Part shown: piece after piece, positions 14,834-22,970 of the stretch
Position numbering within the stretch: position 1 is the first letter of the stretch
How the letters are laid out: every line of letters begins with the position of its first letter
DNA from: JBGOUV01 sp041477815
GTDB taxonomy: Bacteria > Acidobacteriota > Terriglobia > Bryobacterales > JACQDG01
NCBI GenBank assembly: GCA_041477815.1
Contig: JBGOUV010000029.1
Span: 1-28,742 of the forward strand
Direction of reading: 5' to 3'
DNA length: 28,742 bases
Notes under the pieces: generated by a model
What the model was told of the DNA's origin: nothing
What the model saw: the letters and a program-made list of their open reading frames with translations, nothing else
Database searches by the model: none
Position numbers and translations under genes: made by a program

Positions 14834-15415
14834 ATGTCGCATCGCCCCACACCGCACCGCGGCCGCAGCGGAGCGGTGGGCTGGGCTGTGCTGCTCGCTG
14901 CCGCCGTGCTGGCCCAGGACGCTCCTGACGGCCCCGCTCTGCTCCGCCCCGCCGACCAGACCGCCCTCGCGCCCGGCCCGCTGACCATCATCGCCCGGGG
15001 GGCAGGTCCTCTGCGCCTCGACGGCAAAGGGGTCGCGGTGAAGGTTCAAAACGGCGACATCGTTGCCGCCACGGTGACCCCCGCCGCCGGCCTCCACGAG
15101 TTGTCTTGGGGCGGCCGGAAGCTGCGGTTCTTCGTCGGCCCGGGCGCGCCGGCGGACTTTCGACCCTACCGCCTCCACCCCCCGGGCGGCTCCGCCTGCG
15201 AAACCTGCCACGTGGTCCGCGAGGGCGCCTGGGAATTCCGAGGCGCCGGTTCGAGCTGCTTCGGCTGCCACGACCAGAAAAAATTTCCGGTGGGCCATAC
15301 CCACAATTCCGAGGTACTATCGGAGTGCGGCCTCTGTCACGACCCCCACGGGTCCGCCGAGAAGTTTCACCTCAAGCTGGCTAAAGAGACGGCGTGCAAG
15401 CAGTGTCACGGGTGA
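14834..15415 (+). CDS. Small tetrahaem cytochrome c family protein
   Basis: A 193-aa exported protein. A hydrophobic leader (about 12-27) ends at VLAQ. Residues 30-110 form a beta-rich domain, and the last 75 residues carry four CXXCH haem motifs: CETCH at 122-126, CFGCH at 142-146, CGLCH at 165-169 and CKQCH at 188-192. Extra histidines (H155, H157) may be distal haem ligands. The spacing resembles doubled-CXXCH periplasmic electron-transfer proteins. The motif ends one residue before the stop, so nothing follows the last haem. It ends convergently with the sigma-54 activator gene, with a degenerate inverted repeat between. Confidence 0.9.
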   Translation: MSHRPTPHRGRSGAVGWAVLLAAAVLAQDAPDGPALLRPADQTALAPGPLTIIARGAGPLRLDGKGVAVKVQNGDIVAATVTPAAGLHELSWGGRKLRFFVGPGAPADFRPYRLHPPGGSACETCHVVREGAWEFRGAGSSCFGCHDQKKFPVGHTHNSEVLSECGLCHDPHGSAEKFHLKLAKETACKQCHG

Positions 15416-15451
15416 GGACTAACACGCGACGCCCCTTTTCCGGGAGTATCT

Positions 15452-15522
15452 CGCGCCAAGACGCAGAGAGCGCAAAGAAAGGCAAGATTCGGATTTCCTT
15501 GGCGTCCTTGGCGTCCTGGCAA
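15452..15522. repeat. Degenerate CCAAGACGC inverted repeat between convergent genes
   Basis: The left part (CGCGCCAAGACGC, then GCGCAAAGAAAGGCAAG) and the right part (CCTTGGCGTCCTTGGCGTCC) are imperfect reverse complements; GCCAAGACGC matches the complement of GCGTCCTGGC at nine of ten positions. It shares the CCAAGAC core and tandem-unit design of the repeat at 4488-4575. It lies between the tetrahaem gene stop at 15415 and the response-regulator stop at 15544. Confidence 0.7.
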
Positions 15523-15543
15523 GAAAACCATTCTTTGTTCCCA

Positions 15544-16875
15544 CTACCTATTCCGCTCCAACCCCAGGGCCCGGATCCTCTTGTGCAGGTTGGTCCGCTC
15601 CACGCCCAGCGTCCGGGCCGCGGCCGAGACGTTCCAGGCGGACTCCTCGAGCGCCCGCAGGATCTGGTCGCGCTCGGCCGACTCGCGCGCCTCCTGCACG
15701 GTTGAGCGCGCGCCCGCCGGGCGAGCCAGGCGGATCTCGATCGGAACGGACTCGGCGTCCAGCCGGTCGCCCGGGGTCAGGATGGCCATGCGCTCGACGG
15801 CATTGCGCAGCTCGCGGGCGTTGCCCGGCCAGGGGTACTTCTCGAGGATCGGGTAGACTTCCGGATCGATGGCCTTGGGCTTGAAGTTGTTCCGGGCGCA
15901 GAAGTCTTCGAGGAAATACTGGGCCAGGGGAGCGAGGTCTTCGGGACGCTCGCGCAGGGCCGGCACCCGGATGGGTACCACGCTGAGGCGGTAGTAGAGG
16001 TCCTCGCGGAACTTCTCTTGCGCGACCAGGGCCGTCAGGTCTCGGTTGGTGGCGGAGACGACCCGCACGGCGACACGGATGGTTTGCTCCCCGCCCACAC
16101 GGTGGAACTCGCCTTCCTGGAGGACCCGCAGGAGCTTGGCCTGGGAGCCGGGGTGCAGGTCGCCTACCTCGTCCAGAAACAGAGTGCCGCCGTCGGCCAG
16201 CTCGAATTTGCCCCGCCTAGTGGCGGCGGCGCCGGTGAAAGCTCCCTTTTCGTGGCCGAACAGCTCGCTCTCCAGCAGCTCGGTCGGGATGGCCGCGCAG
16301 TTTACCTTGACGAACGGACCCGCGGCGAAGGGGCTGGACTGGTGGATGTGGGCGGCGAGCAGCTCCTTGCCGGTGCCGGACTCACCGATCAGGAGTACCC
16401 GGGCGTCGGAGCGGGCGGCGAGGGAGGCCTGCTCGATCGCGCGCTGGAAAGCCGCGCTGGAGCCGATCATACGGGGCGCGCCGCCCACCATCTCACGCAG
16501 GCGCTCGTTCTCGCGGCGCAAGGTGGCTTGTTCGAGGGCGTTTTTGAGAGCCAGAAGGACCCGGTCGCGGCTCAGGGGCTTCTCCAGAAAATCGAAGGCT
16601 CCGGCGCGGGTGGCCTCCACGGCGCCGGCAATGGTGGCGTGGCCCGAGATCATAATGGCCGGCGCCCGCAGGGACCCCAGCAGGTCGATGCCGCTGCCGT
16701 CGGGCAGTCGCACATCGAGTAAATAGGCGTCGGCGCGACGGGCTTCCGGTTCTCGCCGGAACTCGGCGATCGAGCGGCACACGGAAACAGCGTATCCTTC
16801 GCGCTCCAGGATCAGGCGCAGGGAGCGGCCGATGTTCTCTTCGTCGTCGACGATTACGATCCGCTTGGCAGGCAT
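15544..16875 (-). CDS. NtrX-like sigma-54-dependent response regulator
   Basis: A 443-aa activator with the standard three domains. The receiver (1-120) has the acidic pocket DDEE at 10-13 and phospho-acceptor D54 in LLDVRLPDGS. The AAA+ sigma-54 domain (about 135-370) has Walker A GESGTGKE (164-171), GAFTGA at 211-216, the loop that contacts sigma-54, and Walker B LFLDE (232-236). The C-terminal Fis-type helix-turn-helix (about 400-443) includes NVSAAARTLGVERTNLHKRI. All key residues are present, so it should be functional. It overlaps the upstream histidine-kinase gene by 22 bp, giving a NtrY/NtrX-style pair. Targets are unknown; I found no convincing -24/-12 promoter in the window. Confidence 0.95.
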   Translation of the reverse strand: MPAKRIVIVDDEENIGRSLRLILEREGYAVSVCRSIAEFRREPEARRADAYLLDVRLPDGSGIDLLGSLRAPAIMISGHATIAGAVEATRAGAFDFLEKPLSRDRVLLALKNALEQATLRRENERLREMVGGAPRMIGSSAAFQRAIEQASLAARSDARVLLIGESGTGKELLAAHIHQSSPFAAGPFVKVNCAAIPTELLESELFGHEKGAFTGAAATRRGKFELADGGTLFLDEVGDLHPGSQAKLLRVLQEGEFHRVGGEQTIRVAVRVVSATNRDLTALVAQEKFREDLYYRLSVVPIRVPALRERPEDLAPLAQYFLEDFCARNNFKPKAIDPEVYPILEKYPWPGNARELRNAVERMAILTPGDRLDAESVPIEIRLARPAGARSTVQEARESAERDQILRALEESAWNVSAAARTLGVERTNLHKRIRALGLERNR

Positions 16876-18224
16876 GGCAGCAGAACCCGAAAACCAGCGC
16901 CCCCCAACTCGCCGGGGATGACGAGGATATCACCGCCGCTCAGCAGGGCGCTCTTGCGGGCGATGGAGAGTCCCAGACCCATGCCCCGCTTCTTGAACGA
17001 GATGGTCGGCTGGAACAGCGTCCGGCGGGCCTCCTGGCTCAAGCCGGGACCCGAGTCATGCACCTCGATCGTGATTTTGCCGTCGAGCTGGACCGTGGCC
17101 GCGAGAATTCGACCGCCCGGGCCGGCGGCGTCCGCGGCGTTCTCCAGCAGGTTGGTGAGGATTCCTTTGACCAGGTCCTCGTCGGCATAGGCCCGGAGCG
17201 CGCCCGGGGCCGCTCGCCGCTCGTACAGTACCTCGGGATGGGCGCTCTGGAGCAAAGCGATACGCTCCTCGATCAGACCGTTGATGTCGAGCGGCGCGGG
17301 CTCCACCGGGGGCTCGGCGGCGAACTCGGAGAAGGCCCGCACGCGGCGCTCCAGGCTCTCGATCTCATCCACGACGATCTGGGCGGCTTCCTTCTCGTCG
17401 TGGCGCGCCAGGATTTCCTCCATCGTCAGACGGATGGGCGTAAGCGAGTTCTTCAGCTCGTGGCCCATCTTGCGCGCCAGCGCCTGCCAGCTTGCCAACT
17501 GGGTGAGGTAGACCAGCCGGTCGCGGTTCCGCTGCAATTCTCCCGCCGTGCGGTTGAAGGCGTGGAGGGCCTGGCCCACCTCGTCGGAGCCGGCGGGCTC
17601 GATCCGGACCCCCAGGTTCCCGGCGGCCAGCTCGGAGAGACCCGCCGTGAGCTGCCGGATAGGACGGCTGATCCGGCGGGCCAGGAACAGGAGCACCACG
17701 AACGCCGCCAGCCACACCGCTGCCGCCAGTACGATGTAGGTATAGATGAAGCCACGCCGGAGGTCGCCCAGGCGGCCGGCGTCGACCCGCTCGCGGGCCT
17801 GGCGGTATTGCTCCGACAGTCTGCTCATCCCGATCCCGCCGAGCCCCGTGGAGTAGACCCGCACCTCCGGGCCGCGCCGGACCAGGTACTCCAGCTTGTC
17901 GCCTTCCGGGCCGGCGAGCTGGAAGCGCTCGGTTTCGCCGCTGGCGGCAAACTCCCGCACCGGCTCGGGCCAGCGATCCTGATCGGCGGGGGTCCACCAC
18001 CGGGGCTCGACGCGGCCGGCCAGGGCCTCGTGCTTCAGCGACTCCCGGGCCCGCAGGTAAAACTCGCGGCCGGTCTTCTCGAGCGATTTGGATACCACGT
18101 CGAGCTCGCGCGTGGAGGCGTCCAGGCTGCGCTCCAGCAGCGTGGTGGCGATCCACACCGTAACCGCCACTGGGACCAGCGTGGCGGCCAGAAAAACGAG
18201 CAGGAGCCTGGTTTCGAGGCGCAT
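16854..18224 (-). CDS. NtrY-like membrane sensor histidine kinase
   Basis: A 456-aa kinase with two membrane helices (about 8-29 and 162-182) enclosing a 130-residue periplasmic sensor region, then HAMP (183-236), the phospho-acceptor H255 in MGHELKNSLTPIRL, and a HATPase domain with N-box LLENAADA (N362), G1 DSGPGL (390-395) and G2 GMGLGLS (414-420). The sensor region lacks the long multi-helix N-terminus of classical NtrY. The gene lies between DUF4390 and the NtrX-like regulator and overlaps the latter by 22 bp. It likely autophosphorylates in response to an envelope signal and passes phosphate to D54 of its partner. Confidence 0.93.
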   Translation of the reverse strand: MRLETRLLLVFLAATLVPVAVTVWIATTLLERSLDASTRELDVVSKSLEKTGREFYLRARESLKHEALAGRVEPRWWTPADQDRWPEPVREFAASGETERFQLAGPEGDKLEYLVRRGPEVRVYSTGLGGIGMSRLSEQYRQARERVDAGRLGDLRRGFIYTYIVLAAAVWLAAFVVLLFLARRISRPIRQLTAGLSELAAGNLGVRIEPAGSDEVGQALHAFNRTAGELQRNRDRLVYLTQLASWQALARKMGHELKNSLTPIRLTMEEILARHDEKEAAQIVVDEIESLERRVRAFSEFAAEPPVEPAPLDINGLIEERIALLQSAHPEVLYERRAAPGALRAYADEDLVKGILTNLLENAADAAGPGGRILAATVQLDGKITIEVHDSGPGLSQEARRTLFQPTISFKKRGMGLGLSIARKSALLSGGDILVIPGELGGAGFRVLLPCLPSGS

Positions 18225-18251
18225 CCTTCGCCCGCGGCCGGCCTTCCGGAA

Positions 18252-18285
18252 GCGGGGCTAAAGCCCCGCGCGGGCGGAAGCCCGC
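18252..18285. repeat. REP-like double hairpin at the end of the DUF4390 gene
   Basis: Two adjacent hairpins: GCGGGGCT/AGCCCCGC (18252-18259 with 18262-18269, 2-nt loop) and GCGGGC/GCCCGC (18270-18275 with 18280-18285, GGAA loop). The element resembles the short REP-type sequences dispersed in acidobacterial genomes. It encodes the last residues and the stop codon of the DUF4390 protein and sits 34 bp before the histidine-kinase start. Confidence 0.65.
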
Positions 18286-18881
18286 CCTACTGACTTCAGT
18301 TCGGCCAGACGAAACGGCCCGTCCTCCACGAGCCAGGACGGCTGCCCCGTCCGGCCCGGACGGCTGAACAACTCGATCAGACGCGACAGGTTAATCCCCG
18401 GCTCGCTCAGCAGCGGTGCGCGATCCCGGGCCTCCTCGGCGCGCACCTCCAATCTTAGCCAAAATTCGCGATCCGGGGCGAGCGCGCCGGTAGCAAGCGG
18501 CACGTGCTCCAGGCACCAGGTCTCGGCGGCGGCCGAGGTCAGATGCGATGCGGCCCGCGCCGTCCGGCTGAGCGGCGAGACCGAGAACTTCTCCTCCCAC
18601 AGGTCGTAGCTGACGGCGAAACGCTCGACAGCCCGCTCCAGCACGCGCGGCGTCAAGCCCGCCGCCGGACGCTCGGCCACGGCGCTCAACTGGAAGTCAA
18701 ACCACACCGACGCGCCGTTGTGCAGGCGGTCGAGCGGCCGGCCCATGAGAAAGCGCAACTGGGGGGCGGCCACCAGGAGGCGATCAGCCGTCAGACGCAC
18801 ACGGAGAGATTCGGCGCCGTGGCCCCGGCGGACCCCGGCGCCCAGGCCTGCCAGCAGCAGGTCCCGGCGTCTGAGCGTCAT
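18258..18881 (-). CDS. DUF4390 domain protein
   Basis: A 207-aa exported or membrane-anchored protein. The start ATG at 18881 overlaps the TAA of the upstream barrel gene by one base (TAATG), a sign of translational coupling; the longer frame starting at 19037 would run far into that gene. The leader LRRRDLLLAGLGAG is hydrophobic with preceding arginines. The body reads as DUF4390: LRVRLTADRLLV, LDRLHNGASVWFDFQL, a tyrosine-containing strand (FAVSYDLWEEKF), then WLRLEVRAEE. The family's function is unknown; from memory it is often encoded beside NtrY/NtrX-type two-component genes, as here. The C-terminal GRASARAGL is encoded by a REP-like repeat, so the original C-terminus may have been replaced. 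Confidence 0.8.
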   Translation of the reverse strand: MTLRRRDLLLAGLGAGVRRGHGAESLRVRLTADRLLVAAPQLRFLMGRPLDRLHNGASVWFDFQLSAVAERPAAGLTPRVLERAVERFAVSYDLWEEKFSVSPLSRTARAASHLTSAAAETWCLEHVPLATGALAPDREFWLRLEVRAEEARDRAPLLSEPGINLSRLIELFSRPGRTGQPSWLVEDGPFRLAELKSVGRASARAGL

Positions 18882-20389
18882 TAAAAGTCCGCGCCCTCCG
18901 TAAAGTACACTCCGGCCATGAACATCGGCTCCATGCGCCCGCTGCGAACGGGAAAAGCGAGCGCGGTTTGAAAACGCCAGGTCCGCAGGCCGAAGCCTAC
19001 GGCGTGGCGGGCCTCCGCCGGCCCGCCGCGGTTCCACACCGCCCCGACGTCGTAAAAGGCCAGGAGCTGAGTCCCGCCGTCGATGCGGTGGCGGTACTCC
19101 AGGCTGTTGTGAGCGGCACGGTCGCCCCCCAGCGGAGCGACCTCGAACTTATTCCACCCCCGCAAGGTCGTGCTGTTGCCTAGTGAGTACCGCTCGAACA
19201 GCGGCGCGTGCCCGCTCAGCCGGCCGCCGGTGAAGCTGGCCACTACCTCTTGATTCGGCCCGCCGATCTTGTAGGCCGCCGTCCACTGGTGGCGGGCGTA
19301 GACGAAGTCGCTGTCGAGCGTCCGGGCCGCCGCCCGCACCTCGTAGGACGCCCGTACCTCCTGCTTCTCCTTTCCCGCCCCGTGAAAGCGCTGCTGGTAG
19401 CGCAGGGCCGCCGTGGCCGCGTTGGCCGCCAGGTTTCTGACGGCCGGATACTGCATCTGGAGCTGGTGGAACGCCGCCCCCACGGTCAGCTTCAGGGGTC
19501 TGGCCAGGAGCACGGTCAGGGCCGGCTGGAAACCTCTCCGCGTCCGGTAGATATCGGGGGACTGCAGGGTCGCGCGGTTCCACTGCTCATGGTAGTTCTC
19601 GAACAGGAACCCCAGGCGCACCCGGTCGCTCCCGATCTTGCGCGCCTCGAAGCCGGCTCCTAGGCCGGCGTAGCGCTCCAGCAGGTCGTCGGCGTCGCTC
19701 GCGATTCCCACCAGCAGCGTCGCGTTATCGCCAAGATCTATATCGCCCCACGCCTTAGCGCTCCAGGCCTGCTTGCTGTGGTAGACGAACTTGGTCAAGT
19801 GGTAGCCCGACTCCTGTTCCCGCTGCAAGCCGACTTCAAAGACTACCCGCACCCGCTCCGCCTCCGACCCCCGCACGACCTTGGAGGCCACCGTGCGGGC
19901 GCGCAGGTCCTTGCGGATGCGCCGGGCCAGGTCGTCGATGGCGTCCTGGCTGAACCTCTGGCCGATGCGCTGGTGGATCTCCTCGGTCAGGTCGTCGCTC
20001 AGCTTACGGTCCTCGGCGCCGCGGATATCGATCCCTTCCACCACGTACCGGGAGTTGACATTGACGTCGACCGGCTCGGGGACGGCCGCGTCGGGGACCG
20101 GGTCGCCGGCCGGGACCACCTGCAGCACCAGCTTCACGTGCTCGGGCTCGTCTCCCGGGATCACCTTCTGTGAAACGGCGTACTCGCCCAGTTCGTTCCG
20201 AATCTCTCGGACCAGCTCGTCGACCGCCGGCTGCCGCAACTCGTCGCCGATCAGGCCCTGAATGCGCTGGAGGAGCTCCTGGCTGAGGTGGTAGTTCTGG
20301 GCGCCGGTCAGAGAGATGCTCTGAACTTTGGGGGTGCTCGCCCCCAGAAGTCCGGCGCAAAGCAGAGAACCAAGATAGAAGACCCGCAT
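18881..20389 (-). CDS. BamA/TamA-like outer-membrane barrel protein with two POTRA-like domains
   Basis: A 502-aa outer-membrane protein from the preferred ATG at 20389, which gives a clean signal peptide (MRVFYLGSLLCAGLLGAS); an in-frame ATG at 20443 would add 18 residues before it. Two POTRA-like repeats at about 22-92 and 116-187 align with each other across their length (LTGAQN/IRGAED; AVDELVREIR/AIDDLARRIR), so they arose by duplication. From about 195 to the end it is a barrel of alternating strands, with the surface-antigen motif APLFERYSLGNSTTLRGW and a short final strand ending in F. Family role: insertion of outer-membrane or secreted proteins. It heads a tightly packed run with DUF4390 and the NtrYX-like genes. 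Neither candidate start has a clear ribosome site. Confidence 0.82.
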   Translation of the reverse strand: MRVFYLGSLLCAGLLGASTPKVQSISLTGAQNYHLSQELLQRIQGLIGDELRQPAVDELVREIRNELGEYAVSQKVIPGDEPEHVKLVLQVVPAGDPVPDAAVPEPVDVNVNSRYVVEGIDIRGAEDRKLSDDLTEEIHQRIGQRFSQDAIDDLARRIRKDLRARTVASKVVRGSEAERVRVVFEVGLQREQESGYHLTKFVYHSKQAWSAKAWGDIDLGDNATLLVGIASDADDLLERYAGLGAGFEARKIGSDRVRLGFLFENYHEQWNRATLQSPDIYRTRRGFQPALTVLLARPLKLTVGAAFHQLQMQYPAVRNLAANAATAALRYQQRFHGAGKEKQEVRASYEVRAAARTLDSDFVYARHQWTAAYKIGGPNQEVVASFTGGRLSGHAPLFERYSLGNSTTLRGWNKFEVAPLGGDRAAHNSLEYRHRIDGGTQLLAFYDVGAVWNRGGPAEARHAVGFGLRTWRFQTALAFPVRSGRMEPMFMAGVYFTEGADF

Positions 20390-20487
20390 AGACGCCGTCC
20401 GGAGTGCAACTCGAATGCCATCGGTAAGCTCTTGCAATAACATGACTTAGGATTCACAATAGTGTGTCTGGGGTTCACAGGTGTGCC

Positions 20488-20493
20488 GGGAGG
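20488..20493 (+). promoter_or_regulatory. Shine-Dalgarno that decides the start of the PHP protein
   Basis: GGGAGG lies six bases before the ATG at 20500 and supports that start over the in-frame GTG at 20464. Confidence 0.75.
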
Positions 20494-20499
20494 GGCTGG

Positions 20500-22920
20500 A
20501 TGCGGCGACTCTGCACGATGATTCTGACGCTGGCGGCGACGGTTGCCGCGCAGCAACCCACCGACCTGGGGGCGGCCGCAAAAGTCAATCTTCCGCCGGC
20601 TGTCATCGCCGGGGAAGTTCCGGCGGCGAGGCTCAGCGATCCCTCCCTGACCGCCGACTGGCCGGCGATCTCGGGGCCCTGGTCGATCTACATCGAGTGG
20701 GACGGCCGCGACCGCGACCGTGTGATAGTGCGGCGCGAGGGGCTCACCATCCCGCTCGACGACGGCTCGGGGGACCACTACTCTCCCGCCATCGTAGCTC
20801 TGCCGGGCGGCGCGGCCATGGCCCTGTGGTCCGGACAGGTGGAGGGCAACTTCGAGCTGTTCGCCGCGCCGATCTCGTCCGAGGGTAAGCCGGTAGCCGT
20901 GGAGCGTCTCACCCGGGCTCCGCACGGCGACTTCAACGCCCGCGCGGTCGCCGACGCCCAAGGGAGTGTGACGGTGGTATGGCAATCGTTCCGCAACGGT
21001 CAGAGCGATATCTATGCCCGCCGCTCGACCGGCCGCCGCTGGGGGCCCGAGGTGCGCATCTCCCCGAGCGCCGCCAACGACTGGGAGCCCGCCGTGGCCC
21101 TCGACTCCCGCGGCGCCGCCTGGATCGCCTGGGACAGCTATCACGCCGGTAACTATGATATCTATCTGGCTTCCTTCGACGGCGCGAAGGCGTCAACCCC
21201 CATCGCCATCACCAGCGACCCCGCCGCCCAGTTCCATTCCACCGTTGCCGTCGACCGCCAGGACCGCGTCTGGGTCGCCTGGGACGAGGGCGGCCCGAAC
21301 TGGGGCAAGGACTTCTCCCGCTCCAGTGCGGCCACGGGTAGTCAGGGTTTGCATTTCTCACGCACCCTTGGCGTGCGGGTCTGGGCGGGCGGCCGGGTAC
21401 AACAGCCTCAGGCGGATCTCCGCAAGATCCTCACCGGCCGCATGGAGCGTTACGCCGAGTTGCCGCACCTGGCCGTGGACGGCGCCGGGGCCTTGTGGAT
21501 GGTCTTTCGCCACTGGACCCTCGCCCAGCCCCATGAGATCTACCACTTCTACGCCACCCGCCTCGGCCGAGGCGGCTGGACCACCCCCGTTCGCCTGGCC
21601 GAAAGCTCCGGCCAGAACACCCAGCACGCCGGCATCACCAAGGCCCCCGATGGCGGCCTCCGCGTTATCTATTCAAGCGACGGCCGGTCCCCGACGAACC
21701 TCCCCCAGGACCAGTCCCACGCCCTGCACTATAGCGTGTGGATGGCCTCGCTCCCGCGCGGCGACGCCACCGACCCGGCCCTCGCGCCTGTCAGCGTAGC
21801 CGCGCCGGTGGCCGGTTTTACCCCCCGCCGCCGCGCTACGCAAGGCCCCTACACCCTGCTGCTGGGCGACTGCCATCGCCACACCGACATCCGGGGCCAT
21901 AGCGGCGTGGACGCCTCGGTCCTCGATACCTATCGGTACGCTATGGATGCCGCCCAGCTCGACTTCCTCGGCACCAGCGACCACAACGAGGTGGTCGGCG
22001 GCACCTGGCCCGACGGCCTGCGCGACTACCAGTGGTGGACGGTGCAGAAGACGGTCGACTTAATGTCGCACGCGCCGGTGTTCCTGGGCGTCTACAGCTA
22101 CGAGCACTCCATGATGCGTCCGGGCGGCCACCGCAACATCCTGTTCCTGAAACGCGGCGCCCCGCTGCGCCAGATCGACCGGCGCAAGGGCCTTACGGCG
22201 CCGGACAACGAGCCTCCCGCCCTGTGGGACTGGGCCGCGAAGAACGTCCTCACCCAGCCCGGCCAGAAGATGGTCATCGTTCCCCATACCTTCGCGGCGG
22301 GACCCCTGGCCGACTGGAACTGGCCCAACGCCCGCTTCGATTGTCTGCTGGAGATCTACCAGGGATGCCGTGGCAGCTACGAGGCCTTCCGCCTGCCGCC
22401 CAAGGAGAAGCGCGGCCCCACCCAGGTGGACGAGCCGGGCCACTACGCCCAGGACGCGCTGGCCAAAGGCAATACCTACGGCTTCGTCTCCTTCAGCGAC
22501 CACGGCTCGACGCACAACAGTTGGGCCGCCGTCTGGGTCCCGGCCATCACCCGCGAGGCGCTCTTGGATGCCATGTACGCCCGCCGCACCTATGCGGCGA
22601 GCGACGAGATTATCGTGAAGGCGTCGGCCGCGGGGCACCTGGTCGGCGAGGAGTTCTCGGCCCCAGTTTCGGCGCCCCCCGAAATTACCGCCTCGGTCGA
22701 GGCTCCCGATACCATCCTCCGCATCGACGTGGTTAAGGACGGCAAGTACGTTTACACCACGGCCCCAAACGCCCGCACGGCGTCGATCCGCTGGCGAGAC
22801 GCCGACGTGAAGCCGGGGCGCAGCTATTACTATGTCCGGGTGTTCCAGCGCGACACGGAGAACCCCGAGGGCGACCCGGAGATCGCCTGGACCTCACCGT
22901 TCTTTGTGAAGTACGAGTAG
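20500..22920 (+). CDS. Secreted beta-propeller plus PHP-domain protein (DUF3604-like)
   Basis: An 806-aa protein with a signal peptide (MRRLCTMILTLAATVAAQ). Residues about 50-430 show beta-propeller-type repeats, for example VTVVWQSFRNGQSDIYARR, WIAWDSYHAGNYDIYLAS and VWVAWDEGG, like sialidase or TolB blades. From about 450 to 690 lies a PHP metal-dependent hydrolase domain: GDCHRHTD (H459, H461), TSDHNE (D494, H495), VPHTF (H596) and FSDHGS (D667, H668), the expected metal ligands. The last 100 residues form a beta-sandwich-like tail. This arrangement resembles DUF3604 proteins. A hydrolase acting outside the cytoplasm is likely; the phosphoester substrate is unknown. It diverges from the barrel gene with a 110-bp gap holding no clear promoter. 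Confidence 0.87.
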   Translation: MRRLCTMILTLAATVAAQQPTDLGAAAKVNLPPAVIAGEVPAARLSDPSLTADWPAISGPWSIYIEWDGRDRDRVIVRREGLTIPLDDGSGDHYSPAIVALPGGAAMALWSGQVEGNFELFAAPISSEGKPVAVERLTRAPHGDFNARAVADAQGSVTVVWQSFRNGQSDIYARRSTGRRWGPEVRISPSAANDWEPAVALDSRGAAWIAWDSYHAGNYDIYLASFDGAKASTPIAITSDPAAQFHSTVAVDRQDRVWVAWDEGGPNWGKDFSRSSAATGSQGLHFSRTLGVRVWAGGRVQQPQADLRKILTGRMERYAELPHLAVDGAGALWMVFRHWTLAQPHEIYHFYATRLGRGGWTTPVRLAESSGQNTQHAGITKAPDGGLRVIYSSDGRSPTNLPQDQSHALHYSVWMASLPRGDATDPALAPVSVAAPVAGFTPRRRATQGPYTLLLGDCHRHTDIRGHSGVDASVLDTYRYAMDAAQLDFLGTSDHNEVVGGTWPDGLRDYQWWTVQKTVDLMSHAPVFLGVYSYEHSMMRPGGHRNILFLKRGAPLRQIDRRKGLTAPDNEPPALWDWAAKNVLTQPGQKMVIVPHTFAAGPLADWNWPNARFDCLLEIYQGCRGSYEAFRLPPKEKRGPTQVDEPGHYAQDALAKGNTYGFVSFSDHGSTHNSWAAVWVPAITREALLDAMYARRTYAASDEIIVKASAAGHLVGEEFSAPVSAPPEITASVEAPDTILRIDVVKDGKYVYTTAPNARTASIRWRDADVKPGRSYYYVRVFQRDTENPEGDPEIAWTSPFFVKYE

Positions 22921-22928
22921 AAACTCAC

Positions 22929-22957
22929 TTGACAGGCTGCTCAGACGTCTATACAAT
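22929..22957 (+). promoter_or_regulatory. Near-consensus promoter of the padR-permease pair
   Basis: TTGACA (22929-22934) and TACAAT (22952-22957) with the ideal 17-nt spacing. Transcription would start near 22964, only about seven bases before the ATG at 22971, so the message may be effectively leaderless. Confidence 0.75.
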
Positions 22958-22970
22958 CAGAGGTCTTAGT

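Noticed and set aside
17058..18293. 411-aa plus-strand ORF opposite the histidine kinase
   Set aside because: The kinase has intact H, N, G1 and G2 boxes; the plus frame shows no family features.
18882..19037. N-terminal extension of the DUF4390 frame
   Set aside because: It lies wholly inside the barrel gene, is arginine-rich, and would remove the TAATG coupling and the leader sequence.
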